A stretch of DNA of 26,950 nucleotides from Candidatus Bathyarchaeota archaeon (GTDB taxonomy: Archaea; Thermoproteota; Bathyarchaeia; Bathyarchaeales; Bathycorpusculaceae), in contig JAGTQT010000004.1 in the NCBI GenBank assembly GCA_018396615.1, positions 1 through 26,950 on the forward strand, given 5' to 3'. This document shows, one piece after another, positions 1 through 6,897 of this stretch. The position numbers were made by a program, and so were the translations under genes. Under the pieces are notes generated by a model. The model made no database searches, was not told where the DNA came from, and was given only the letters and a program-made list of their open reading frames with translations. Within the stretch, counting starts at the first letter, position 1; each line of letters starts with the position of its first letter.

Positions 1-2
1 GT

Positions 3-209
3 AAGCCCAATCCGCTGCAGTCTCTTGACGACGCTCTCCATACTGTATCAACTGATTTAAAAAAAGGGGTTAAGAAAATAAATAGTTACTGTAACTCGAT
101 GGAGTTACATAACCTCAAAGATGATGATCTGAAAAATAGAGAAACAATTGCCAAAACATTTTCATTTGAAACTGCAACTTTTTATAAAATGCCAAACCAA
201 GAATTTTAA
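3..209 (+). CDS. C-terminal end of an unknown protein (5'-truncated by the window edge)
   Basis: The third frame is open from the window edge to a TAA at 207-209, giving 68 residues with no start codon inside the window that is backed by a ribosome site. The fragment is lysine-rich and polar (LKKGVKKINSYCNS, then LKDDDLKNRET), with no recognisable motif and no membrane segment. It is followed by a UUCG-loop hairpin at 244-261. I do not recognise the family. It is called a gene tail because it is an uninterrupted frame with ordinary codon use that stops just before a terminator-like structure. Confidence 0.5.
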   Translation, partial: KPNPLQSLDDALHTVSTDLKKGVKKINSYCNSMELHNLKDDDLKNRETIAKTFSFETATFYKMPNQEF

Positions 210-243
210 ACGCTAATCTTGACTTTCAGTGCGGGGGATTAGG

Positions 244-261
244 TTTAAACTTCGGTTTAAA
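244..261 (+). terminator. UUCG-tetraloop hairpin after the truncated gene
   Basis: TTTAAAC (244-250), loop TTCG (251-254), GTTTAAA (255-261): perfect 7-bp arms around a stable UUCG-type loop, 35 bp after the stop at 207-209. A second small stem, AAGCC 277-281 with GGCTT 291-295, follows. There is no long T-run, so this is a 3'-end processing or termination structure by inference only. The gene-free stretch 210-416 shows nothing else. Confidence 0.4.
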
Positions 262-416
262 TTCTCGGAATTTTACAAGCCTTTATGTAGGGCTTCTCTT
301 CTAAAGAAATTTTCAAGAAGGTTTGCTGTGGCAAGCGAGAATTTAAGTCTTAACTGGGTTAAAGTTTAGTTTTCGATTTGCTCGATCGACCGACCATAGT
401 TGAAAGGGCACGGAAG

Positions 417-932
417 CTATTTCTCTAAGATTTTTAAGGCTTTAATGTAGAGGTTTTTGACGCCATTGTTCTTTTCTTTTTCCGCAATTTCCTTAAATCT
501 TGGCACAAGTTCTTTTTGTAGTTTCAGGTTATTCTTCGCAATTTCCGTTAATGCAAAAGCCGCACTCCATCTAACAACTGTTCCAGCATCCTTCGTATCC
601 AATAAGAGTTTTGGAACTGCCTTTGCAACTTCATTTGGATATTTTTGAGAAAGATTTCCAATAACTCTGGCAGTTTCCCATTTTATTTTTGGAGCTTGAT
701 CGTTGATGTGATCAATAATAAAATCAATGTGCGACACGACAATTTCTGGTTTGTCACGAGCGATACGTTCTATTGCTTCTACACAACTTCCTTTTTCAGA
801 AACAGAACCAACTTCAAAATAATCGATCAACTGCTCAATGGAGATTCTGTTTTCTTTGACTTCTTTTGCCAGAGCATCAACTTTTTCTTTTGGTTTATTT
901 CTTGATTTTAATATTTGTTCTATAGTTGACAT
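417..932 (-). CDS. HEAT-repeat protein
   Basis: A 171-aa all-helical protein of tandem HEAT-like units, for example KIKWETARVIGNLSQKYP (about residues 83-100) and VVRWSAAFALTEIAKNN (about 118-134). Each has the amphipathic A/B helix pattern with alanines at the helix crossing. HEAT solenoids bind other proteins, so the role is probably as a scaffold or adaptor. No catalytic residues are seen. The ATG at 932 has GGTGAG about 10 nt upstream on the minus strand, which supports this start. It ends with TAG. No signal peptide or membrane segment, so cytoplasmic. The partner cannot be told from the neighbours. Confidence 0.75.
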   Translation of the reverse strand: MSTIEQILKSRNKPKEKVDALAKEVKENRISIEQLIDYFEVGSVSEKGSCVEAIERIARDKPEIVVSHIDFIIDHINDQAPKIKWETARVIGNLSQKYPNEVAKAVPKLLLDTKDAGTVVRWSAAFALTEIAKNNLKLQKELVPRFKEIAEKEKNNGVKNLYIKALKILEK

Positions 933-1005
933 GTTAATCTTCTCACCCTTTCTTCATAGTAATGGAATGCTGAAGCCATATTTCTTTTTAGATGTAGGTC
1001 AGTCT

Positions 1006-1137
1006 CTACTTTCTTGGTTGGAACGATTTTGCTGGACACTTTTCTGCAGGCATTTTTGCCATAACTTCATGTCCAAAACAGTCTCCCTTGTTTTCATCTA
1101 TGGGCTTGTAGAATTTGCAATCTTTACATGTCGGCGT
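1006..1137 (-). CDS. Four-cysteine mini-protein (putative zinc or Fe-S binding), possible ACG start
   Basis: An open frame ending in TAG at 1006-1008 encodes about 43 residues with the spacing CKDCKFYKP, GDCFGH, EKCPAKSFQP. The four cysteines in a C-x2-C ... C ... C pattern with aromatic and proline partners look like a small metal-binding module. A strong GGAGG sits at 1145-1149, just after the AbrB stop. The codon at the right distance is ACG (1135-1137), not ATG; the only ATG near it is followed at once by TAA in another frame. A TTG at 1165-1167, inside the upstream AbrB gene, is the in-frame alternative and would give 53 aa. The gene is translationally coupled to the AbrB gene. Function is unknown. 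A similar Cys4 pattern opens the ATPase at 3302-5203. Confidence 0.6.
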   Translation of the reverse strand, partial: TPTCKDCKFYKPIDENKGDCFGHEVMAKMPAEKCPAKSFQPRK

Positions 1138-1150
1138 TTTCTCACCTCCT

Positions 1151-1372
1151 TCAACCCAGCTTTTCAAAGAACTTCTCATCACTTCTTATCTTGTCCATAA
1201 GCTTGTCCATCAGATCCAGTTTAATGAACGTAAAACCTGCGTTATCGCTTCGCTTTATTATTAACAATTTGTCGCCTTTTTTCAGATCCAACTCTCTCCT
1301 AATGACTACGGGAATGGCAATCTGACCCTTATCGCTCACTGTGGACAAGCCATACACCATAACGTCTTTCAT
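1151..1372 (-). CDS. AbrB/SpoVT-type transcriptional regulator
   Basis: A 73-aa protein with the swapped-hairpin AbrB signature: STVSDKGQIAIPVVIRREL followed by LKKGDKLLIIKR. The family forms dimers that bind DNA as regulators, often as antitoxins or transition-state regulators. The C-terminal tail (LDLMDKLMDKIRSDEKFF) is a charged helix that could contact a partner. I choose the ATG at 1372 because AAGGA lies 7 nt upstream on the minus strand; in-frame ATGs at 1390 and 1432 would add up to 20 residues. Its stop is followed directly by the GGAGG of the Cys4 mini-protein, so the two are probably co-transcribed. The target is unknown. Confidence 0.8.
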   Translation of the reverse strand: MKDVMVYGLSTVSDKGQIAIPVVIRRELDLKKGDKLLIIKRSDNAGFTFIKLDLMDKLMDKIRSDEKFFEKLG

Positions 1373-1553
1373 ACACTTTCCTTTCTTCATTACAAACAAC
1401 ACCTTTCTTCCAATTATAAGTGAATTTGCCAAATATTTCTTACTTTTCTTACAATGTCAACACTCTACAACTTTATTGTTAGAACTTTTATTGCGCACTC
1501 CGTGCAAAGCCACTTAAACCTATAAAAAGTCGTTGAAAAGGCTACAAAATATA

Positions 1554-1668
1554 GGCGTTTAATCGCAGTGCGGGGGGTGGGATTTGAACCCACATGGGAT
1601 AGTCGCTCAACTGATCTGAAGATGCGGAGCTAACACCTTGCTTAAGGCTTATTCAAGAGTTAAACGCC
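1554..1668 (-). repeat. 9-bp inverted repeat enclosing the tRNA 3' half
   Basis: On the plus strand GGCGTTTAA at 1554-1562 is perfectly complementary to TTAAACGCC at 1660-1668. The arms enclose 97 bp that contain the tRNA 3' half at 1569-1621. In a minus-strand transcript they would form a closing stem around it. Whether this makes a processing substrate, a standalone RNA or a chance repeat cannot be decided from the sequence. Confidence 0.45.
1569..1621 (-). tRNA. 3' half of a tRNA, leucine-like (anticodon reading CAG), no 5' half adjacent
   Basis: Read on the minus strand this has an exact T-arm (GTGGG TTCAAAT CCCAC, plus 1577-1593), then a 7-nt acceptor strand CCCCCGC and discriminator A (1569). 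Ahead of it are a long variable-like region and an anticodon-loop-like TTCAGAT. If that loop is right, the anticodon is CAG (Leu), and the CCCCCCGCA ending suits archaeal tRNA-Leu. No GCGGGG 5' strand and no 5' anticodon stem occur within 150 nt upstream, so it is not a normal intron-bearing tRNA. The best reading is the attachment-site remnant of an integrated element. A split tRNA half is the alternative. Confidence 0.6.
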
Positions 1669-1798
1669 GTAAAAGAAGGCTAGAAAAGGCTTCTTGCGTG
1701 ATTTACTTCCCAGTAAGCGAGTAAAAAATTTACTTGTTAACTACAGTCTTTTAAGGATGCAAGTTAAAAGTTAACACGTACAGTTGAGGTGGGAGATA

Positions 1799-2575
1799 TT
1801 GATCGATTGGGTCGAGGTAGACCAGCTTCTACACGAAGGCTATCACCCCTACAGCTTCAGATCAGGAAAGGGCGAGTACATGTGCCTCAAGAAAGGAGGC
1901 GCCACTCGAGGACTCGGCCGCTTCAACCAAAAAGACTGGGACACACTTCAAGCGAGGTACGCCGTCATGATGGAAGAAAGGTCGCAGGAGAAACCGCCAA
2001 AAGCCTCCAAAAACCAGAAAGTCATCGAGAAAAAGGGAGAGGCAAAGAGGACTGAGGCTCCAGCTGAATTGGGCCAGAGCGTAAGGCTGGACGACGTCCT
2101 CCTCAGCGCTGGACGCGATTGGCAAACGAGTATGCAGATGCGAGAGATATTTGAGATGCTGGAGAAAAAGTGGACCCCCACCCAAATCGTTGCACAGGGA
2201 CGCAATCCCCTCCTTGTTGAAGCATGCGCCAAGAAACACGCCGAGTTAACGGCATTGGAAAGCAAGCCAGAAGAAACAGTGCCCACGCTACTTCAAGATC
2301 AACTAGAGCAACAGATAACCAGCCTGCAACGCCAAGTGGAGGAGACACCAACAAAGCTGAAGGAAATCCTAAAACCCCTCTTCTTTCAAGGCAAGCTAAG
2401 AATGAATCAATGTCGGCACTTCAAAGATGACCTCTGCACCCTAGAATACGACGCAAACCTCATGAAGGATGCGCCCATCGATGTCGTCGAAGAAAAAGAT
2501 ACATGGGGCACGGCTCACATACACATTAAGCCCACACCATTATGGTGCGCATGTTGCCCGCACCACTCCATGTAG
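1799..2575 (+). CDS. Hypothetical protein with coiled coil and C-terminal Cys/His cluster
   Basis: About 258 aa, not recognised. The N-terminal 60 residues are a small globular part (HEGYHPYSFRSGKGEYMC). A long charged linker rich in Lys/Glu follows, then helix EIFEMLEKKWTPTQIV (about 115-130), a coiled coil LQDQLEQQITSLQRQVEE (about 180-197), and a C-terminal cluster CRHFKDDLC ... WCACCPHH that could bind zinc. TTG at 1799 is chosen because GAGGTG lies 7 nt upstream; TTG at 1784 would add five residues. Base composition is visibly more GC-rich than the neighbouring genes, which hints at a separate origin. It is the first gene inside the element next to the tRNA remnant and is transcribed towards the operon at 2834-5843. 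Confidence 0.7.
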   Translation: MIDWVEVDQLLHEGYHPYSFRSGKGEYMCLKKGGATRGLGRFNQKDWDTLQARYAVMMEERSQEKPPKASKNQKVIEKKGEAKRTEAPAELGQSVRLDDVLLSAGRDWQTSMQMREIFEMLEKKWTPTQIVAQGRNPLLVEACAKKHAELTALESKPEETVPTLLQDQLEQQITSLQRQVEETPTKLKEILKPLFFQGKLRMNQCRHFKDDLCTLEYDANLMKDAPIDVVEEKDTWGTAHIHIKPTPLWCACCPHHSM

Positions 2576-2833
2576 ATAAACCTACAGTTTTTAGGATCCT
2601 TAATGCACGATTGAGGCTAGTTCTAGGTCAAATCTCAGCATACCTAGTTTGCAAGTCGAGTTTCAATGTTGAACCTGTATAAAACAATTGTCATAATCCC
2701 TACCTGCTCTGACTTTTGCTTACGGGTGGCTGTTTTAATCGTTAGTGAATAAGATAACTCTAGCACGATGAATAACATCACGCTAAGTGTCTAATTGAGG
2801 ACGACTTTAGAATAGCTTCAGATTCGGTCATGC

Positions 2834-3160
2834 TCACCTCTCCCTTTGTTGAGCTATAGCGTCTAGGATTCTTGGCAAGAACTCGAGGAATTTTTCCTTT
2901 CTCTCGTAGGCGAGTTTTTCGAAGCCTTCAATCAGACTGTTTACGAGAGTGCGATAGACATAGGTGACTTCTTTGAACTTGTACTCGAAAACCTCATGCT
3001 GAAAGGTCAACCACGCTTCTGACTCGTTCTTGTCGTAAACGTAGAGGACTCCTGAAGTGATCTCGCCATGCTTGGCTATGTTAATCTTAGGAATCCATTT
3101 AACCCTCAAAGGAACGCCAAGCCGGTCAAGGATGCTCTGCATTCTCTCTTCAAGACTCAT
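2834..3160 (-). CDS. Small HEVFE-motif protein, last gene of the ATPase operon
   Basis: A 108-aa protein. An N-terminal helix (SLEERMQSILDRLGV) leads into strands (VKWIPKINIAKHGEITSGVLYVYD), then TFQHEVFEYKF with H55-E56-x-x-E59, and a long C-terminal helix. The strand, then His-Glu helix, order resembles minimal zinc-peptidase or ImmA-like folds, where HExxH is usual. Here the second His is Glu, so catalysis is unproven. Start ATG 3160 overlaps the end of the preceding 51-aa gene by 11 bp; GAGG lies 15 nt upstream. An earlier ATG at 3217 exists but sits inside the 51-aa gene. Reading it as part of the element's replication or maintenance operon is inference. Confidence 0.7.
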   Translation of the reverse strand: MSLEERMQSILDRLGVPLRVKWIPKINIAKHGEITSGVLYVYDKNESEAWLTFQHEVFEYKFKEVTYVYRTLVNSLIEGFEKLAYERKEKFLEFLPRILDAIAQQRER

Positions 3161-3305
3161 AATCTGACACTTCCTCGGCTGGCTTCCGCTTATGCTCATA
3201 ATCATCAAGATGCTCATTCATCAACTCATAAAACACGTCTTTGGCAACTTTGCGGATCAACTTGACAAGCTTCTTATGCTTCTTTTCCACAGAACCTTGG
3301 CTCAT
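3150..3305 (-). CDS. 51-aa basic/acidic small protein
   Basis: ATG at 3303-3305 overlaps the TGA of the large ATPase gene as ATGA, and the frame runs to TGA at 3150-3152, overlapping the next gene. The product begins MSQGSVEKKHKKLVKLIRKV and ends with an acidic tail (KPAEEVSDYES). It is one basic amphipathic helix followed by an acidic helix, with no cysteines or membrane segment. Its position between two genes that overlap it on both sides is the main support: translation is evidently coupled. Function is unknown. A DNA- or protein-binding accessory of the ATPase is a guess. Confidence 0.65.
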   Translation of the reverse strand: MSQGSVEKKHKKLVKLIRKVAKDVFYELMNEHLDDYEHKRKPAEEVSDYES

Positions 3306-5203
3306 TCTCTTACCCATCTCCAAAACGTCTGTCCGTCACGCTCAAACCAAAACAGCTCTTCACCTTTCAAACTCTCAAAAAGAGATTTAGCCTCTTTCAC
3401 AGACAAACCAGCATCAATAACAAAACCGATCCACTCTTCCTCGGTTCCTTCAACAAAACGGCTCCTCACATACTCAAGAGCCCCCTGAACTGTTGTTATA
3501 GAGTTCGGGTTCTCTTTACCCACGGCATTTTTCTCTTTAGCATTTTCAAATATAGAAGAATTCTCTATAGGCAGGCTAGAAGACTCAATTTCGCTCGTAA
3601 CTGAGTCACAAAGTTTACCGAGTTGCTGGAGTACGTCCAAGCCCTTGTTAACATTCTTTTCCTCTTCTTTTTCTATGGGTTTAGGTGGTTGCACACAGTC
3701 GGAACTTGGTTTGCTCGGTAACTTGGTTACAAGTTCATAACCGTATTTCTTGGCAACCTTCCTAAGCTTGATTGGATCAAACTCGTAGGCTTTGATAACT
3801 ATGTCATTGCCTTCCGGATCCTTTTGTCGTACAGGTTTGGATTTTCCATTCAGAACCTCTCGTAGCCTGTATCCGACTTTGTTCTTTGTCACCTGGAAAA
3901 ATTCGCTTGTGTCCATTACATTGGGTTTCTTGTCGTCTATCTTGCCATCCAGCTCTTCTTGCAGACGTCTCCAGATTATCTGAAAAGGAATGTTAGGATG
4001 GCTGTCTTTTGCCTCATTATGAATTTCGGTCACAACTTTGACGATTTTCCCTTCTAAAGTATCTTGTTTGAGGCTTAATCGTTCCTTCTTTTGATCTTCA
4101 ACAAACTTGGATAATCCGTCATAAACCGTCAACCCTTGTGTTATCTGCAAGATTGGTTTCCACAGTTCCTTCAATCGGCCCCTCATGGAGAGCTCTATTT
4201 CTGGAAGCTGCCAATCCCTGCTCAGCAAACGCCATTTCAGAAGCATGTTTCGCAAATTGCGGAGTCTCTCCAGGTCTTCCCTAGCTATGTCAGCCCATTC
4301 CTTTTCCGGAGAGCCTTCAACCATCGGGATGAACAGGAATCTTTCGTTAAAGCCTTTGACTTGCGGTATTTGTTCGCTGGCACATGCTTTGAAGCAGAAA
4401 GTGTTATAGTATTTTATGATGCGGTCATGCTGGGTTATTATGGTTCTTGGAACTACTGCTCCCTGCTTATATCCAGCCTTGTAGATTTTGATTTTGTCTG
4501 TGTCCTTGTGGATTCCTTGAACCTCATCTTCAAGTATGCAGCCTATCGCGTCCGAGTCTTCCAAGAATCCGTAGATGTCTGCTGAAGGAATTGTCACTCC
4601 ATACATTGGCCTATAACATAAAAACTTCAATACTTGCAGAACAGTGCTTTTTCCGCTTTCATTGTCTCCATAAACGAAGACGTATGGAACTGTCTGGAGC
4701 TTTTCTTGATGATAGCTTAAGAGAACGCATGCACTTAGAACGTCTCTCCAGATTGCTTCAACGTCAACGAATGTTTGAAATTCTCGGTTGACTTTCCAGA
4801 ACAGCTCCTCTCGGTTTGGAACAGCTCCCTCAAAGTAACAGTAAGGCTCGTATGGAACATGTTTAGCCTCTTTTGGATAGAAAACCTGCTCATCTACTTC
4901 TATGCTTTCAGCAACATTGAAGCCATTGTCCTCTTTGACCAGAAAACATGGCTTGCTATTATGATAAACTGCTTCAAAGTAGCCACTGTCACATAACCCC
5001 GCGTCTCTCAACTGCTTCTTCGCTTTCCTTTCTTTCTGTTTTTCATATCTTGGATAGAATCGATCACATGCTTGGTCAGAAGGCAACAGTATTCCTTGTT
5101 GAATGTCGTAGCTGTTCCAGCATCCGCTATCAGGAACTTTGAATCTTGCACATTCGCCGCACTTATGCTTCAAATAATCCTTGTTAGAGCCGTCAGTGGT
5201 CAT
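3302..5203 (-). CDS. P-loop ATPase, plasmid/virus replication type, with N-terminal Cys4 module
   Basis: A 633-aa protein. A Cys4 module comes first (CGECARF, C28, C46, then DRFYPR; residues about 15-52). The ATPase core has Walker A GDNESGKST at 179-187 and Walker B GCILEDEVQ at 221-229, followed by IYKAGYKQGAVVPR and a likely arginine-finger region GFNERFLF. The C-terminus has winged-helix-like segments, the last being GEELFWFERDGQTFWRWV. The order of Cys module, helicase-like ATPase and C-terminal winged helices resembles primase-helicase or DUF3631-type proteins of plasmids and proviruses. No primase active site is evident. I place the start at ATG 5203 with TGAGG upstream; a frame extending to 5359 lies inside the previous gene. 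It is the third gene of an overlapping operon. Confidence 0.7.
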   Translation of the reverse strand: MTTDGSNKDYLKHKCGECARFKVPDSGCWNSYDIQQGILLPSDQACDRFYPRYEKQKERKAKKQLRDAGLCDSGYFEAVYHNSKPCFLVKEDNGFNVAESIEVDEQVFYPKEAKHVPYEPYCYFEGAVPNREELFWKVNREFQTFVDVEAIWRDVLSACVLLSYHQEKLQTVPYVFVYGDNESGKSTVLQVLKFLCYRPMYGVTIPSADIYGFLEDSDAIGCILEDEVQGIHKDTDKIKIYKAGYKQGAVVPRTIITQHDRIIKYYNTFCFKACASEQIPQVKGFNERFLFIPMVEGSPEKEWADIAREDLERLRNLRNMLLKWRLLSRDWQLPEIELSMRGRLKELWKPILQITQGLTVYDGLSKFVEDQKKERLSLKQDTLEGKIVKVVTEIHNEAKDSHPNIPFQIIWRRLQEELDGKIDDKKPNVMDTSEFFQVTKNKVGYRLREVLNGKSKPVRQKDPEGNDIVIKAYEFDPIKLRKVAKKYGYELVTKLPSKPSSDCVQPPKPIEKEEEKNVNKGLDVLQQLGKLCDSVTSEIESSSLPIENSSIFENAKEKNAVGKENPNSITTVQGALEYVRSRFVEGTEEEWIGFVIDAGLSVKEAKSLFESLKGEELFWFERDGQTFWRWVRE

Positions 5204-5220
5204 GTCTGGTTTTTCCTCAG

Positions 5221-5598
5221 TCAACCTTGCGCTTTCAATCTCTGTCTGTAAATTCTGTTCTCGCCATAGAGCCAGTAAGAAAAACGGTAGTTGGGTCCAG
5301 AGTAACGAGAGTTGATGACAGCATTGTTTTGTCTCAGAATGTTGTAGGCGTGACTCCACTTGTCAGGCAAGTTGCTGGACTTGAGAGCTACTTCATATTC
5401 GCCCAGTCGCTCGCTTTTCGCCAGTTCAAACTTGAGAATGGTAAACGTCTCTTCTTTCACGAAAGATGTGGGCTCCATCGGTTTTCCAAGAAAGTTGGTG
5501 TAGGCATCAATGGCTTCAGTTGCTCCTTGAAGAGCATTCCTAATCTGCGCTAGCATCTGACCAAGTCTTTGAGATTTCTCGTCGAGGCTTTGACTCAT
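5221..5598 (-). CDS. Hypothetical 125-aa protein of the ATPase operon
   Basis: The start ATG overlaps the stop of the AbrB gene as ATGA (5595-5598), so it is translationally coupled. The N-terminal half is helical (SLDEKSQRLGQMLAQIRNAL). The C-terminal half is aromatic and basic (SRYSGPNYRFSYWLYG, then a basic RIYRQRLK end), compatible with a nucleic-acid contact. No cysteine cluster, signal peptide or membrane segment. I do not recognise the family. Operon position between a DNA-binding AbrB protein and a replication-type ATPase suggests an accessory role in replication or its control, which is inference. Confidence 0.7.
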   Translation of the reverse strand: MSQSLDEKSQRLGQMLAQIRNALQGATEAIDAYTNFLGKPMEPTSFVKEETFTILKFELAKSERLGEYEVALKSSNLPDKWSHAYNILRQNNAVINSRYSGPNYRFSYWLYGENRIYRQRLKAQG

Positions 5599-5843
5599 GG
5601 TTGCTGCTCCTTTTCTTCTTTCCAGCGTAGGTTCAGGTCGCCTTTGAGGATGTCTAGGCCTTTGAGGATCTCGTCTTTTGTTGCGCTTTCTCTGACAAGT
5701 AACACGCAGTTGGCATCAACGTAGAAGGAAATAGCGCCTTTTCCTTCCAAGCCTATCTCGTTTCTGACTATCTTTGGCAGATATGCGTAGCCTCTTTCGT
5801 CATGCACAAGGATTTTTCCGATTGGCCTCTTTTGTTCAGCCAT
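5595..5843 (-). CDS. AbrB-like transcriptional regulator, first gene of the ATPase operon
   Basis: An 82-aa protein with an AbrB-type hairpin: GKILVHDERGYAYLPKIVRN then EIGLEGKGAISFYVDANCVLLVR. The family binds DNA as dimers and commonly autoregulates. A C-terminal tail (KDEILKGLDILKGDLNLRW) is helical. I start at ATG 5843, with GAGG about 10 nt upstream; an ATG further up at 5873 would add ten residues. Three AATATTC-type repeats lie just upstream (5882-5935), so this protein or the divergent winged-helix protein probably acts there. It heads an operon of five overlapping genes ending at 2834. Confidence 0.8.
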   Translation of the reverse strand: MAEQKRPIGKILVHDERGYAYLPKIVRNEIGLEGKGAISFYVDANCVLLVRESATKDEILKGLDILKGDLNLRWKEEKEQQP

Positions 5844-5881
5844 CTTTTTCAGCCTCATACAGTAATAATACACGTAAAATT

Positions 5882-5935
5882 AATATTCGACTTTTGGTAG
5901 TAGAATATTCGACTTGGGTAGAATATTGAAGGTAG
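5882..5935. promoter_or_regulatory. Three tandem AATATTC...GGTAG repeats in a divergent promoter
   Basis: Copies begin at 5882 (AATATTCGACTTTTGGTAG), 5904 (AATATTCGACTTGGGTAG) and 5922 (AATATTGAAGGTAG, shorter). They fill the region between the AbrB-headed operon (minus strand) and the winged-helix gene at 5940 (plus strand). The second copy contains the palindrome GAATATTC. Iterated sites between divergent regulators suggest a shared operator, or iterons of a replication origin because the operon carries a replication-type ATPase. Both readings are inference. Confidence 0.6.
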
Positions 5936-5939
5936 AAAA

Positions 5940-6869
5940 ATGCTAGTCAATCCTACTTCTCTAAATAAGCCAGAGAAAGCTGTCCTCTCATATCTCCTAA
6001 CGAATAAACCAGATTATGGATATAGCATCTACAAACAAATTCATGAATACTCCGATAAATCGATTTATGTTGCTTTGAAGAGTCTGAAAAGGAAGGGATT
6101 GCTTGAAATCAAAGGGTCTGATATTCTTGCTAAAGCAAAACGTTCACGAGGACGACCAGTCGGGAAGATGTACTCTTTAACTCTTGCTGGTCTATGCCTT
6201 GCTTTGACTGGTCTAGACAATCCCGAATATGAGCCTTGGAGAGATCTGGACAGGATTTTCAATAACTGGGGATATCTCTTGCCAGTCTTTTCTAAATCAC
6301 TGGAGCAATTCAAGCGCGTTTATTACGAGGATGGGTTTCGTCATCTCCTTAAGAAAAGCATCGAGGATAATTTGTCTGGTCCATTAGACGAATTGTCGGA
6401 GAATGCTATATTATTCGATTTTATTCATCGCATGTTAGGGCTACACGGTCGTATACTCTCGCCGAGTTTTGAATTCCTTATGGCAGATTGGGAGATATTT
6501 CGAAAGATTGAAACTTACAATGAGATAATGTCACTTGACCTCAAGTATGAAGCTGCGTTATACGAAGAGAGAAGATTTATGGCTGAGGCTCTTAGGAATC
6601 TTGATCCTATTCCTATTGAACCATGGAAAAGAACAGAACCAGATGAACTTAAACTCAAGAAACGCAAGCGAAGAGTTGCGAGAGTACTGCAAAAAATAGT
6701 GAAGCTGAAAGAGGAACGTGACAAACTTATGAGGAATTGGCCTATTCAAGAGTGGCAGTTATTGCTTTTCAAATACAAGGGCATGAGCGAAGTTGACCTA
6801 AAGAAGCCTGAGGTTATGCTCACTAGGTTTGTTGAAGCCTATCTAAAAAGAAAAAAGAAAGAAGACTAA
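5940..6869 (+). CDS. Winged-helix transcriptional regulator (PadR/MarR-like N-terminus)
   Basis: A 309-aa protein. Residues about 10-95 form a winged helix: EKAVLSYLLTNKPDYGYSIY, recognition helix SIYVALKSLKRKGLLEI, and wing GRPVGKMYSLTLAG, the typical GRP-x-YxLT wing of PadR-like proteins. The remaining 200 residues are helical and charged and resemble no effector domain I know; a basic stretch KLKKRKRRVARVLQKIVKLK lies near residue 240. It diverges from the AbrB operon across three repeats that are likely operators. ATG 5940 has AAGG at -9, acceptable as a ribosome site. Cytoplasmic. It may control copy number or the operon of the element. Confidence 0.75.
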   Translation: MLVNPTSLNKPEKAVLSYLLTNKPDYGYSIYKQIHEYSDKSIYVALKSLKRKGLLEIKGSDILAKAKRSRGRPVGKMYSLTLAGLCLALTGLDNPEYEPWRDLDRIFNNWGYLLPVFSKSLEQFKRVYYEDGFRHLLKKSIEDNLSGPLDELSENAILFDFIHRMLGLHGRILSPSFEFLMADWEIFRKIETYNEIMSLDLKYEAALYEERRFMAEALRNLDPIPIEPWKRTEPDELKLKKRKRRVARVLQKIVKLKEERDKLMRNWPIQEWQLLLFKYKGMSEVDLKKPEVMLTRFVEAYLKRKKKED

Positions 6870-6897
6870 GTATGGCTCTTACGTTGACAACAGAACC

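Noticed and set aside
1554..1780. An intron-containing complete tRNA on the minus strand
   Set aside because: No GCGGGG-type 5' acceptor strand, D-arm or 5' anticodon stem occurs within 150 nt upstream of the 3' half, nor downstream as needed for a permuted tRNA.
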